A DNA stretch of 64,000 bases from Boletus sp. NGJ (GCA_019096195.1 JAGTXK010000193.1:1-64000); one strand, 5' to 3'; shown: positions 44,299-56,839, numbered from the stretch's first letter. Made by a program: numbers and translations. The notes: generated by a model from the sequence alone, not told the origin.

Positions 44299-46945
44299 TC
44301 ATTTAGGTCCCATGTTAACCCATACTTTCCCTGGCAGCCCCCAGATCCCTCCTCGCCTGATTACTTCGTCCATACCACGTGTATCAATCCCGGCTGAAGC
44401 TTCCACTTTAACTCCGCAGTCAGAGCTAATGCCTCCACCCTTGTTATTGAACTCGCCAAAAGAGGTGCGAAGCTCGACCATACCCGTGCCTGCTGCGGGG
44501 GTCCGTGTGGGGCTCGAGAGGACGATCATCGGTGGAGGACGTGACGGGACAGGGGAACTCGATAACTCCATGCCCATCCCAGCCATGGAGATGTCCATAC
44601 CAGAATTCATGCTCATACTCAGGCCAGGGATTTCCATGTCCATGTCCATATCAGTAGATCCAAAAAGACTTCTAGAACTGGTGTCACCGGAGATTGGAGG
44701 TGGTCCGACGCCAAGCCCTTCGAGTCCAAAGTGAGATGCATTGGAACCCATTAGGGGCGGTAGCATTGCTGAAGGAAGATATACCGACACGGGAATCGAA
44801 CGCGGTGTGACCGTTCCAGCAAGAACGGAAGCTAGTTCCAGCGACTCGGGTTCTTCCACTTCGACACCCGATGCAGAGAGCACTGAAGTCGGATCTTTTG
44901 GTGCAAGAGTGGTACTGTCTGGTTGCCATTGGAGCATACCCAACAGCTCGTTCAACCAGCATTGCTCTCTCACGATCTGAGAATGGTGCTCGTGAGTTTG
45001 TTGACGACTGGGACTACACACCGCGAAGCTGTTGTGTACCACGTACGTCCAGAATGTGCGATACCTCACTGGCTGTTTTCACAGGAACCTCTTGCAACAA
45101 AAATCCCGGCTCTTGCGGGGCCGCAAGCCGCAAGCCAAGTGGTGGATGAGCTTGACTTGGAGAGTTCTGTTAAAGTCACCAGTTTGAGAATCGATCACTC
45201 AAGCAAGCCTCGCCACCTACGTATGTAGCTTTGTAATACTCTGCGGGGGAACCATTGTTTAGCTTTGTGACGCAACGTCAGCAAATTCACCAATGAAAGT
45301 CAAGCAAGATGTAACAAGGGCTGTCTGGCGACAATGGACCCGTACTAAGGCAATCAGTTGTCATAAACTGCCATTAAACGGATGTACAAGGTCACCAGTT
45401 GAGCGGAAGTGAGGGAACCGGCCTTGGGAACATTGTGCATAGGCCTGTGTCAAGAATAGGACGTTTTGGCTTAGCCTACACTTACCAGAAGATCCACCCA
45501 ACTCCCACTATCAATCGACTGAGCATGCGACGGACCCATCATGAAGCCATTGAATGCAAGGTTACCCATGTTCATTCCTGTCACCGATCCAAAAGTACCC
45601 AAGTTGCCTAAACCAGCGCCTGCAGAACCTCCTGGGAGACTCATGTTCATCAGGACGTCTGTGGACATGTCCACCGCTAGAACAGCCTGTATCGCACGCA
45701 GCCGGCTCTGCGAGACTACCACACCATAATTACCTGGCTGATGCCTCGACCTGGACGGGCGGTTGAATTCGAGGACCCAAGAATGGGAAGGGACCTGAGG
45801 AAATGTGTGGTCACTTGGAAAGCTAGAGTGGGGGGATGTCCCAACACCTTCAGGCGAAGGGACGAGTTTTAGACGTGCGATCGTGGCGCCGTCATATTTT
45901 TCCGAAAGGGCTGTAGTCAGATGCGCGACAGGAATATCAATGGAAGGGTTAGAGCTGCTTGCTTGGGGCTGCGTAGTTGGTGAAGACCGGAGGAGACGAA
46001 GGTACGATAAAGGAGAAAGCCACACAAGGAAGGACAAGGATGGCGCATCGAGGTACAACAACGGTAAGGAGTGTCGGGCAAGCATTTTATCGAGAGGCTG
46101 ATGCTTTTGTCTATCCGCCGACCAGCGTCAGTAAAGGTTGGTCTGCACAGATAAGTGACGCACCCAATCGATTTTTGAGCATCAAGGAAATGCTGAGCTG
46201 CGCTGACGGGCTCCATAAACCACCGGATTCCTCGCTCACCCTCAGCGACTGCTAACGAATCTAGCATCATGAGGTAGCGTAGATGGTCTTGTACAACAAG
46301 ACCAAGATAAGCGGCTTCGACCGCCGGATCCTCTGCTCGTGTATTGTGAGCTGCAGCCAGTGATGCCCGATTTGCTGCATGAACCCATCTGGCTATGTCC
46401 CTGGCGAGAAAGGCATCCAGGTCTGGTGCTGCTGGTGAACCATTAGCATTATTGTTACCAATAGCAAAGGAGGTCTTGACAACTCCGCCGTCGATGTCAA
46501 CGTCGAGGACTAGGACTGTTCCCGCCATCATTATGGTCGTGGCAGCGGACGTTCCAGAACTGTCGATGAATGCCTCCATGCCCACTGTACGGCCCCATTC
46601 CTCGAGCCTCGTGGGAGATGGCGGTGCGGTATCAGGGAACACCACGACACGCTGCTCTGCAGAGAGATAAATAGCAGCGGCGCGTGAGAGCGTGATGGAT
46701 GTGGACATTGTAGTGTGTTGCTTCATGAGACTAACGAGTTTGGATGTCTGACCGGAGGGGGGGACGGCACTGAGTTGGGACAGCGCATGACTGAGCTGAG
46801 TGGTCATGTTGAGTATGGCGTTGAGTCGTGCCAGAGTCGCCGGGTACGAGGCGCCGAATGGATGAGGAGTACAACGTTCATCAAAGGCTGGCGGAATGGC
46901 GAGCACGTCGTGCACCACAGCGAGCAGTGATGGTTGTGATTCCAT
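44299..46945 (-). CDS. MED1: Mediator complex subunit MED1
   Basis: Starts MESQPSLLAVVHDVLAIPPA at 46945. The first long exon has ITLSRAAAIYLSAEQRVVVF, PDTAPPSPTRLEEWGRTVGM, TVLVLDVDIDGGVVKTSFA, LDAFLARDIARWVHAANR and VQDHLRYLMMLDSLAVAEGE, the basidiomycete Med1 layout. A short intron leads to HQPLDKMLARHSLPLLYLDA, PSLSFLVWLSPLSYLRLL and SRHQPGNYGVVVSQSRLRAI. A small exon (about 45060-45178) gives AHPPLGLRLAAPQEPGFLLQ and EVPVKTASEVSHILD, followed by IVREQCWLNELLGMLQWQP. The last exon is Gly/Ser/Met-rich and ends near WVNMGPK. MED1 belongs to the Mediator middle module and links activators to RNA polymerase II. Its start is 192 bp from that of BTB gene 2, so the two share a divergent promoter. 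Confidence 0.87.
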
Positions 46946-47137
46946 TAGAGTTCGGTCACCTCGCAAGTCACGTAGTGGCCTCCATCCAAGTCTCTCGCAA
47001 CCAAGAAATCGCTGATAAGACCACGAGGCAATGGCAGTTCTCTTCATTTCAGCCCCATCTAAATACTCGTTCCATCCTCGAGCTTTTCGTCCCTCAAAGC
47101 TTCCATTGTCACCCCCTGTTCCAGCGTCCCCTCCAAC

Positions 47138-49042
47138 ATGACCATGACAGTGGAAAAACTGGAGGAGCGATGGACACCCACAACAGTCCAGGCCACCTAT
47201 GTTTTCTGTCCGGAGCAACCTTCCAGTTCAGGATCGGGTCATATCTCTGTCAATTTCCCGCTGCTAAACCTCGGGTGGTCCTTCGCTTTGTCGTTGGCCC
47301 CCGCTTTCGAGTCGTTCAAGGCCTCTCGGACACTCAAGGGTGGGCGGGGTGGCAAGAGACAAACAACCAAACCACTGGCATGCAATCAGTGGATACCCTC
47401 AGCGTTCTCTTTTCGTCGGGACAGTAGCAAGATCTCTTGGGGGAAGACATCCATGCAAGCTCAACTTTCGCTCGTCATGGAACAGTATGACTGTGGGGAC
47501 GCTTCCCGCTTGGACGAGTGCACTCCGCAGAACGTGGGGAGCAATTCGACGCCACTCGGTACCATGAAAGTCGTCTTGGCACACACCTGTTCAATGGACG
47601 TCCCTTTAACAACATCTTGCACTCTGCCATTGCACCAACTTACCAAGGTCTCGCTCACTGTGACAATTTCAGAGTGTCCATTCGCCGATGGACTCTTTGA
47701 GACTTCTCACCACGAAACGGAAGCCCAGGCATGGGCATGGTTAGTCAAACAGAGCGGTGACCGTCTCTTAAGTCGAATACTCACGACGGGAAAACTTTCC
47801 TCTGTGAAATTCTTGACCTCCTCTACCCGTTCTACTCCTGGACACACAGGAAAGCTCCTCACCACCTATGCCTCGCTCCCCGTCTTGGAAGAACACGTTA
47901 ATCTTTCATCCGGTTAGCAGAGGTGTATTTTTTGAGCAACCTCTAGCTAATAGTTTCTAAGCTAAACTCGGAGAGGAATGGAGAAGTGCACTAACGGCAC
48001 TGAATCGCCATGATAATGCCGACGCAAAGCATGTCTGGGAGTTTTCGTGTCCTAACAACTACGACTACGAGCTTGACAGCGATTTTGAGGATGACGACGA
48101 GGCCTTACCCACTGTGGAACTTTGTGCATCATCTTCATCCTATGAGCATAATCTAGATACGCTTGAAGGTAGATCGACCATCCGCATCTTGTTTGCACGC
48201 GCTTACTTGGGGACCCAGCCCAGCAATTAGAAAGCAGTACCGAAAGGTCAAGCGGCTCCTTTTCTTCCTTTGAGCTGGAAGGAGGTCAGTGATACATTAC
48301 TGTTGCTCTGTGGTTTCTCAACCATGTCTAGCCAGTGACCAGGGCTCGTTTGACAACCAGCCCGAGGAAATCATCAAAGGTCCGGGAGAGCCACTCCGCC
48401 CGTCTTCAGCAGCCGCAGCTGACGAGAAGCGAACGGTTTTGGTAAAGTTTGCGGCCCATAGGACGTAAGTGATGTGATGCTTGAGGGCGTGTACTGGATG
48501 GTGCTTGATGGGAATACAGGTGGTATGCTTTTTTGTGGTACTGCTACACTGGTCGTCTCGAATTCAGCAAGCTGAAATCGCAAGTTGAATCCGGTGCTCA
48601 ACGTCTCCGTGCAACACATCTTGAAGGCGGGCCACTCCCTTGTTCACCTAAATCCATGTACCGACTAGCGGATCTCGTGAGCATCCTTGTAAGATGTGTC
48701 AACGGAGCTCTAAAGTAATCTAAGGTCGACGACAAACCCCTCAAGGCTAAGGCCCTAGTGGCCATCAAAGAAAGAATGACGGAGAGAAATGTTCTGGACG
48801 AAACGTTTTCCGAGTTCACATCCAAGTCAGTGACTCCTCATACCCTGGGAGCGTCGCTCACAAGCGTGGATACGTAGATATCCTGAGGTTCAAGAAGCCC
48901 AGCTTGGTGTCCTCATGGAGCACTGTAGGTCACCAGTGGTCAAGAAAGCATTTCTGAGAACGATGTTCAGTACCATGCCTCATGCGGAGCCTGCACTCTC
49001 AGCCTTCTACGACATGCTTTTGCGGCATGCCAGTGGAACTGA
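47138..49042 (+). CDS. BTB-domain protein 2 (paralogue of BTB protein 1)
   Basis: Starts MTMTVEKLEERWTPTTVQAT at 47138. The long first exon has YVFCPEQP, LGWSFALSLAPAF and MKVVLAHTCSMDVPLTTSC, a MATH-like beta region by its layout. The middle exons are acidic (YDYELDSDFEDDDEALPTVE). Then come VLVKFAAHRT, an intron, WYAFLWYCYTGRLEFSKLKS, a QRLRATHLEGGPLPCSPKSM segment with YRLADL, an intron, KVDDKPLKAKALVAIKERMT, FSEFTSKYPEVQEAQLGVLM and a short last exon ending FAACQWN (stop 49040). The intron before W(Y/L)xxxWYxYTG and the CSPKSMYRLA motif are shared with the gene at 42602, which supports a local duplication. The function is probably protein recruitment; partners are unknown. Confidence 0.78.
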
Positions 49043-49224
49043 AAAACAACGTGGTTTCTATGGGTAGCTACGAATCTATCCCATGCGTATTTTGTACCAG
49101 TTACACATGTCGTATGATACCCTTGACGACGTCTCTAATGATAGGTATTGCAATATTTGAGCAGTGCACACCTAAAACCTCGCTGTACTACGCAAAGTGG
49201 GCAATGTTCATTAGCATGCACGTA

Positions 49225-49868
49225 TTATGCTCCATCCCCTCGACGCAACCGATTGAACTTGGGTAGCATCTCCCGGAGATACTCGGCGTGTTTAATCCGC
49301 AAGTCAGCCTCCTGGACCTTGCCTCTACCGCTCCAGATCCGTTTCTCCGCAGCAGGACCATACACAGAAGTATGCTCGTCCAAAGTCTCGTCCTCGGTCG
49401 GTACCACCAGACAACTTGCGCCGATGACACAAAAGTTGGATATTCGCACCGTATGATGCACGCGCGCTCGAGTAGAAATGGTGTTGTTGTTTCCTATGCA
49501 AGGCGATTCAACGCCTGAAGAGAGCCTTTGTGAACGTCAGCGACGTGCCGAGGGAGATGAGACGTACGACAGCCGATTTCGAACAGGTTGTTGTCCCCGA
49601 TACGCATCACCTCTTTGCGGCGGTTGACGACGATGGCGGCCTCTTCGATGATACAGCCGGAGCCAATGACGATGGGGCCTCCAAGTGCAAAGATGGTAGC
49701 CTTGGGATGAATGACAGAGCCTGGTCCGATGGTAATGTCGCCTTTGAGATCGACATCTTGACAAACGACTGCTTTTGAATGGATCGCAAATTTGTCTCGT
49801 CTAAGGTGATAAAGGTTAGTCGACCGGTGGCTCTCGGCTTTCGTAATGCTCGCTCACATGGGTGGCAT
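49225..49868 (-). CDS. DCTN6: Dynactin subunit 6 (p27)
   Basis: Starts MPP at 49868. After a short intron it reads IRDKFAIHSKAVVCQDVDLK, GDITIGPGSVIHPKATIFAL, GGPIVIGSGCIIEEAAIVVN, RRKEVMRIGDNNLFEIGCR, an intron, a HVADVHKGSLQALNRL-type segment and NTISTRA-like residues, then HHTVRISNFCVIGASCLVVP, TEDETLDEHTSVYGPAAEKR, IWSGRGKVQEADLRIKHAEY and LREMLPKFNRLRRGDGA. The hexapeptide repeat (left-handed beta-helix) fold and the EYL...LPKFN tail are typical of dynactin p27, part of the pointed-end complex that binds membrane cargo for dynein transport. Length near 195 residues is normal. Confidence 0.92.
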
Positions 49869-50125
49869 GAACAAAGTTCAACGCCAACTGTAGCGTTGGA
49901 GTACAAACACGGTGGTGTTGAAATTTTGAGTGCAAATACCCTACATCTACTTGATCACCACAGTCGATTCAGACGCTTGTTATATTATCTACAGGCCAGC
50001 GGCCGCCTGGACGACGCAAAATGTAAGCCCCAAATACCCAAGATTTATAATGTACACGAGCAGTATTTCCGTGCTAAATTTATTGTATGTACTGAAAATA
50101 AGATCAACAAGTAATCCGGTACCAA

Positions 50126-53100
50126 TCAAGTTGGCTTTTCGAAATGTGCATGCTCCCCCCACAGCTCCCAAGCTTGGTCTCCGATATGTCTCATCCCGCG
50201 TAAGATCTCTTTCCTAATTGACCACCAACCTTCTCGTCGAACGGTCTCATACGAATCAAACATCGTCCATGATCGTGAAGAAGTAGAAAGTGTGCCACTG
50301 AAACACGAACTCTCTTGAATCGGCGTGAACTCGGGGTATAAAGGATCATAGTATGTCGTATAGAAGAGGCGATGGGCCTCCGCACGAGCGTATCTGAAGA
50401 ATAAAATCAGATCAGAATGCAAGTATGCGGGCATTACGGTACCTCCACATTGCCAAGAATAACATTAACTGGATAATGACGCCGCAGTATATGATGGTAG
50501 TGTTCCAGGATTTCTTTGTGGTCACCGGCTGCGTAAAGAGTGAACATCACAGCGGAATGCGGATCCTGATATGCATACCAAAAACCCACGAGTCCAAGCG
50601 GAGAATTTGCTGTTGCGATGCAGATCGTGATGCTTAGCTGCCTCTAGATGGAGATTATCGGCGAGCTGGTTCCGGGCGAGCCGAGCTGCCTTGGAGAGTT
50701 CTTCCAACTGCTCAAGATGACTGGAATTGAGTTCGAGGTCTTCCGACCTAGCAATCGGGTCAAGTGCTTCATTCACGGCGTCCTAGCAAAGATAGAAGAA
50801 AGCTGACCTGTCAGCATCGCTCAAGCTTTCAGCAAGGTCCCTGAGCGTCTTCCTCATACGGGCTAATGCCTCTGCATGTCCAATCGGGATATCATCCGAA
50901 ACAACAGAAACATCTGCGTCAAATGACCTATTTGCTCCACCCTCCGATGCATCAGGGATTTCCACGGCATCGCCAACTTCCCTCCCCATAGCGTCAACAA
51001 TTCGCACCAGACTACGGCGAGGCGTGAGTGGTGATGCGGTCGACTTCGTCGCGTCCGCAAGGCCATTCGGGAGATGTACCAGTGGTTCGGCAGTTCTTTC
51101 TTCGTCAACCCTTTCACGCCCATAAGCATCTACTAGTCGAACAGCGGGGGATTTCCGAAGAGAGCGGGGAGATGGTCCATTTTCTCGCGAGATTGGTGTT
51201 GTGGGCCGTTCTGGGGTAGCAGGTCTATGCGGTACAGTTGACGTCGACGTCGACCGGGAGACTTCGTTTACAACCACTTCGATGTTGCCAGTCCCGCGGC
51301 TTGTGGTCGGCTTTGGTAATGACAACTCAGGATTTGCCAATCTTATAGCGGATATCGGCGAGTTTGGGTGTCCTTCCGTTGCAGAAGTCTCTGATTCAGC
51401 TACATCAAAACGGACTTTTAACAGGCCCTTCCTCCTGCCAAGCGACCCATACTGAGATTGATCCACACCACTGCTTAGGAGCGCAGATTGGCCTGGAGTT
51501 GCCATCCATGCACCCGGCAGCGCCGGCGTGCGCAAGGGGAGGGTTTTGGCCCGTGACAATGTCCCTACCGGGGTAAGAAGTCCATCTTCACCTGCATTGT
51601 CGGCAGTCTCGGTGCGCGTGTGGGGGTAGGAATTGGCGCGGGGTAACGGGGTGGAGGTGGATGTTGGAGGTGTCGACTCCAAAGGGAATAAAGCCGCAGG
51701 GGAGGACGATCGATGGCCAAACTTGGGTGGCAATGGAGTCACAGCCCATGCACCGGGTGGTTTCGGTGTCTTGGTCAGTGTAAAATTTGAACTGGCATCG
51801 GCACGTCGGTCCATTACAGGCGCACCACCACGCGCATCGTCATCCGACGATGACGGCGGACCAGGAAGATCTGGAAGGTCGTGTGGGGGTGAAGGCGTTC
51901 GAAAGTCTAAGATAGAATTACCAAACGATATTTGACGCGGAGGAGTGACAAGGGCGAACGAAGGAGACACTTCAGAATTGGGTAATCCAGTACCGGCAGA
52001 GGGGGGAGTACCAGGAGGAGTTGCTCTGACAGATGGCTCTTCGGGCGCGAGATTTGGAGTTTGGGAATGTGGTGGATGGTTCGCTTTCTGAACGGGCACT
52101 TCATTGGGGATAGAGGCTGATGCTCCCAATGGAGGGGAACCCTGTGGAGAGGGTGACGTTAAGACCTCTGTCTCGGTGTCTGTCTCAATCTCTTTCGGAA
52201 TGGGGTTTGGAGGGTTACTCTTCGGTGTGGTAGAGTGAGGAGGAAGCTCAATGATGGACTCTTCATCACTGGCTAAGGGAGTGTTATAACCCATCCAGGG
52301 AGTAAAGTAGAATGTGACACACCTAGTACCATGTTTTCCTGATTACGTGAATTTCTGACTCCCAAATGTTCCTCGCGACTACGCGACTCAAGGACTTCAG
52401 CTGGTGCGTTCTGAGAATCCCTTTGAAAGGAAGATTCGTCACCCACGACGTGCGTGAAACTCATATCGCTAGTCGCGTGGCCGACACTTGAGAAACCTTT
52501 CATCCTGGAACGCACAGGTATCTGGCTGGAAACGATAGCTTCCGATGTCTTGCTTGATGGCCGAGTGGGGGAGGAAGTACTTCTGCGGCGATCTGCAGAA
52601 TCATCAAGTTCAAGCGGAGGGAGGGGACTGCAGGCAAAATTCCAACCAAACTTGGAAGTGGCACCCGGCGTGGGGCTGAAACCATTCAAGGGCACGGATT
52701 GAGTAGTGCCAACGCCCAAGCCCGAGTCTGAGCGATTGCCCGACTTGTGTAACAAGGCAGATGACGTAGCAAAAGGGGTGTCTACCTTCGGTAACACGCT
52801 CTGCGGGTGAGTTGACACCCGAGAACCGTCTCGGTGTCTACCAGAGTCTCCCAGATGGGTTAGACTCGAACTAGCACGAAGGGGATTGTTGTCGTTGTTC
52901 CGAATCTTAAGGTGAGAGGCTGAGGGAGATTTGGAAGTCGACCAATGGGGACGGGGAGAATTCCAGTTGCGTTCTCGCTCGTGTGTTACTTCCTCTTTCT
53001 CTTCTTGCTCCAGTTCCTTCAATGAATCATGGCTGCTGGCTAAGGAGGCAGGGGAATCAGAACGGAGGGATGTATGGGAGGACTTTCGCTGAAGAGATGC

Positions 53101-54825
53101 GTGGGTTGGTGTAAGATAAGCCGTAGCAGAGGGTGATCGGGGTGGATAAGAGTGTGAGTGTGAAAACGACTGATTCGAGCTAGTACTCAAACTCGAGGAT
53201 GGGCGGGACAGCGGATGTCGTTCTTGAGAAAGACGATGGTGAAATTCTTGCGAGTGTCTGCGATGTATCTCCGGGGTACTGGACCAAGACAGGGGTCTCG
53301 GGCGATTCCACTCCCGTTCGCGCTGGTGGTTACGCTCCTCTTCTTGGTCCTCTTCTTGGGAACGATGATTCCTATCTTTGATTGACAATGTGAGTGTATG
53401 ATGCCACGTACACGAGTAAATCGCTCACCAGTCCTCCCATTCACGAGAGAACTTGTCATTGAGGCTGTCAGTCAATGCAATGCAATCAATGGAAGGGAGC
53501 GTTCAATCTGCGGGTAAGTGGCTTACAATCGGACTCGTAACTTATGCGTCTGGATCCTAGCTTTGAACCATTCTGGCCTCCTCTGAGTGAAGAGGATGGA
53601 CGCGAATCGGATGGTATCACAGTAAACTGTGCAACATTCGGACCCGATGTCGTGGCTGCATTATGTAAAGACCTGAGGGCTCAAAACTGTTGAAGTTGAA
53701 GCAATCATACCTTCATTCTCGGAGTTGAGAACGTCGCCCATTGCTCGTTGCATCTCCGAATCTTGCTCGAGGAGATCTACCTACGGATCAATCAAACAAA
53801 GCGATGTATTCTACCCCGAGACATACTGGATTGAAGTGCCAGCTGGGATGATATTTGGAACGATGGGTGCGGAGTGAAAGTGCTGACTGGAGGAGTTGCG
53901 TGGGTCGAGTTGAACTGGGATGAAGAAGTAGACACCCGAGGATGAAGTTGGGAATTAGAGGTGCTTGTAGATGCTAGAGACGTGTCAAATAGCATGAACA
54001 CTGAATCATGCATGTGAAGAGAAAATGCTCGACAACGTACGATCGTGTGATGGCTCCGGAAGATTCTGGTCCATAAGTTGTGAGTGGGAAGACATAAGTC
54101 GCGCACGTAGGGTATCAAAAGTTGTCGCTGTCGACAACCGAAGTGAAGAGTCGAGCTGTCTGTTGGATTCTAGCGCACGAGGTTCGGAGAGATACCAGTG
54201 GGGTATGGAATTGCCACGTACTTGGCTTCTCAGCTTCCTCGTCACTCAAGCTTCGTCGTGCGGCTCTACGCTGGCCTCTGTCCCTGTCGACCACCGGGGT
54301 GATTTCCATCGAACTTCCATCAAAGCTATTTCTGCGGAGACGACCCTTTTGTGGAGTGTCACCCGGCTCTCTGAGTGCACGGGAGAATATATCCTTCAAG
54401 CTCTCGCGGGTGACACTGGAGGTACTGGAACCAAAGCGAGCTGGCTCGGCAGCCGAATCTGCCTCGGATGAGGGTGCTGGTGGAAAGACGGGTGTCGTGT
54501 CCCTCGGAGGTCGTGGTTCGCGGGCGAGAAGGGCGCGTAGACGAGCTGCTGGAGTATCTGCAGGAACGGGAGTGGCACTGGAGGGAGTGGGGAACGAGGC
54601 TGAGGTCGGCTCGGGATTGAGAGAGGCGATTGGCCTGGGGTGCATACGAGGAGTAGGGAACTCGTCGTCTTCATCGTGAATGGCCGAGAAGAGCGAACGT
54701 GCGGAGGAAGGAGCTGGTTGCGGTGTTTTTTCCGCACCGGCGTCTGGCATGCGAGGGCTTGGATTGCGCCTGGACAGTCTGAGACGGGGCCTGACCAGGG
54801 TGGCCGATGATGCAGGCGTATCCAT
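50126..54825 (-). CDS. Large Ser/Pro-rich protein with C-terminal membrane segment
   Basis: Starts MDTPASSATLVRPRLRLSRR at 54825 and reads on the minus strand through several large exons (54825-54115, about 54060-53800, 53640-53500, 53388-52310, 52294-50783, 50775-50530, 50500-50126). It is over 1,300 residues and mostly disordered, rich in Ser, Pro, Thr and Arg, with coiled-coil-like charged stretches (EEDQEEERNHQREREW). Two related motifs stand out near the C-terminus, SPAVRLVDAYGRERVDEE and SLVRIVDAMGREVGDAVE, followed by a helical part (LEQLEELSKAARLARNQLAD) and one membrane segment TTIIYCGVIIQLMLFLAMWR before a tyrosine-rich tail. This suggests a tail-anchored-like nuclear-envelope or ER protein. 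I do not recognise the family. Some middle splice joints are approximate. Confidence 0.7.
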
Positions 54826-55424
54826 GGTATCGATATCGCCAACTGCCTCGATGTCGCCTCCTCGCCTCCTCGACTCGGTGTTGGGCGAATTGAATCTAAA
54901 ATGTTGTCCTTCCTATTCAGGTCAATCCATGTGGCGCTCTCACTACTACTTGCGCTTGAGCCACTCGTTGAGTCGTTGGTGACAACTTATAATACTCTCT
55001 CTTAATCCAGCCGAATCAATTTTATCAGGTGTGTATCCATCGTGTCTTGTCTGTCCAGTGTTTAATGTCGCATGCACCGTTATGTTTGCAACCTCGCAAC
55101 TTAATCCTGCAACGCACGAAACAAGCAGCCTCCGTAGCTCCCTAGGTACTTTCACCTTCCCGTAGAACGACTGGATGTTGGATCCATTGGATCATACCGT
55201 ACATGAGTGGACATGTACGGTAAATTATGTATGCGGTAACGATTGCCGGTCTTGAATATCAAACGTACGAGCCCGAATTCCAGGTGCGCATTCTTTAGAC
55301 TGACTGGACTTTGACCTGCATCTCCACAAAAACTGACGTTACATTCGCCTTCAATGAATGGTTACTGTTACATTGAATGCTACAATGGCAGAAGAAATTT
55401 CGATGAACTCTGACAAATAATCGT
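54826..55424. promoter_or_regulatory. Promoter of the large Ser/Pro-rich gene and 3' flank of the DM9 gene
   Basis: A 599-bp gap between two minus-strand genes. No gene is seen. A near-palindrome TACCGTACATGAGTGGACAT and ACATGTACGGTAAATTATGT near 55195-55235 could be a binding site or hairpin. Confidence 0.4.
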
Positions 55425-56839
55425 TCAGGCATAGCACAAAACAGCATACTCCTGAAAAACACACTCGTGAGACGCAGATTTGTTGTAACGGTGAGTCGAA
55501 ATTTTACCTTCACTTTCTTTTCACTGTTGTCGTAGGGGATGAAACAACCGTCTCCGTATGTTTCACAAGCTTTACCTGGGTGCACAGCGCCATGGTGGGG
55601 AGCCTGGGCAATGTAGATAGGGGTACCATCTGGTTCCCTCCCACCTTCAACGGGTCGAGCACGGAGGCCTTGGAGATTGAGCTGGCCAGAGCAAGGCACC
55701 CACCTGACAGCGCGAGAGTCGCCGACCAGGATTTCGTATTCGTCGATCTGCAAGACGGGCTCGATGACATCAAACGGCAATGCACTTAAACCACCCACGT
55801 GGATCTCGTCTTTCTTGAACCCGATCACTGCTCCTTTTTTGAAGACCCTAGAAGCTTTACCGACCACTGATCAAGGTGGTTAGAGAGTATTCCCAAATCA
55901 CCAGACTCAAACTCACACAGTCCGCTCTTGAAACCATACGAACATCAGCGGCTGAATTAACAACAGGGTGACATGTACGAACCTCATGGTAAGCACGGCA
56001 TATGTAAAGGACTTCTCCACGCTCTTCTCCGCCTTGGATGGCATCGCGGGGAATAGACCTTCCCTCATTCCAAATCCATGCAACTGGTCCATTGTATTGT
56101 CCTGCCCTCCATTGCTGGGTGCGGATTCGCGAATCTTCGACCCATTTGCTTGCAGACCAAGCTTGTGCCTCTTCCTGTAAACCAACAAGTCTCCAAGGAT
56201 AAGCTAGGGACAATGGACTAAATGTCACTCCTACCTCCTCTGATTTCTTTTCGTGGTGCTTGTAGGCATAATAGCCCGCGCCGAGCGCCGCGACGCCTGC
56301 GAGGATACCTCCACCGATCTATCAAAGATTTAGATTACCGCCCGACAAGGCAGATCTTGAGAGTACCTCGAATTCCTTCTTGTGCTTGTCGATGATGCCA
56401 CGAGGTGATTCGTACCAATGCTTCTCCTGCTGCTCTTGCGCGGGTTGCACAGCAGAGGCCTGGTACGACGGCTGGTCGCCTACCTGGCACTGCACTTGCT
56501 GTTGTTGCTGTTGCTGCTGCCCATAATCAGGAGGGGCATGGAGAGGTTTGCAGTCTTCACCCCACTTCTCCTCACGATGGTGATGACGTTCTCCTTGGAT
56601 GCGTCCCCAAAGGGCGGGAGTCACCGGGGGTGTCCAATCGCCCTGCTTCTTGTGAACGAGAACAGGATCATCGGACTTCCAGAGGGCTTACCTGGGAGCG
56701 GTGGGGTTGGATGATCTTGTACTCGACCCCTACACCGTGGCGATCAGAACAAGCCAAGCAGATGACGGGAATGCCCGCCTTCGAACTCAACAACGTCGCC
56801 AAACTCATATTGTTCACCGGGAATCCATCGTGGTGCCAT
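55425..56839 (-). CDS. Chitin-binding (CBM5/12-like) plus DM9/DUF3421 protein
   Basis: Starts MAPRWIPGEQYEFGDVVEFE at 56839 and continues VEYKIIQPHRSQ, QGDWTPPVTPALWGRI, a small carbohydrate-binding module of the CBM5/12 type (W...GDVVEF..VEYK). Then a Gln-rich linker (eight Q near 56510), KHWYESP, a Gly/Ala-rich hydrophobic segment GGGILAGVAALGAGYYAY, and two DM9 repeats: GPVAWIWNEGRSIPRDAI, GEVLYICRAYHEG, VGKASRVFKKGAVIGF, then GREPDGTPIYIAQAPHHGAV, HPGKACETYGDGCFIPYD. A last exon adds EYAVLCYA, with the stop at 55425. DM9 repeats in animals bind mannose-type sugars, so a cell-wall or glycan-sensing role is plausible. There is no signal peptide. The intron after VEFEG has no clear GT donor. 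Confidence 0.85.

Noticed and set aside
44276-44734. Plus-strand open frame of 152 codons, Ser/Pro/Met-rich
   Set aside because: It is the reverse-strand shadow of the low-complexity last exon of MED1.
54122-54679. Plus-strand open frame of 185 codons
   Set aside because: It is antisense to the first exon of the large Ser/Pro-rich gene and mirrors its biased composition.
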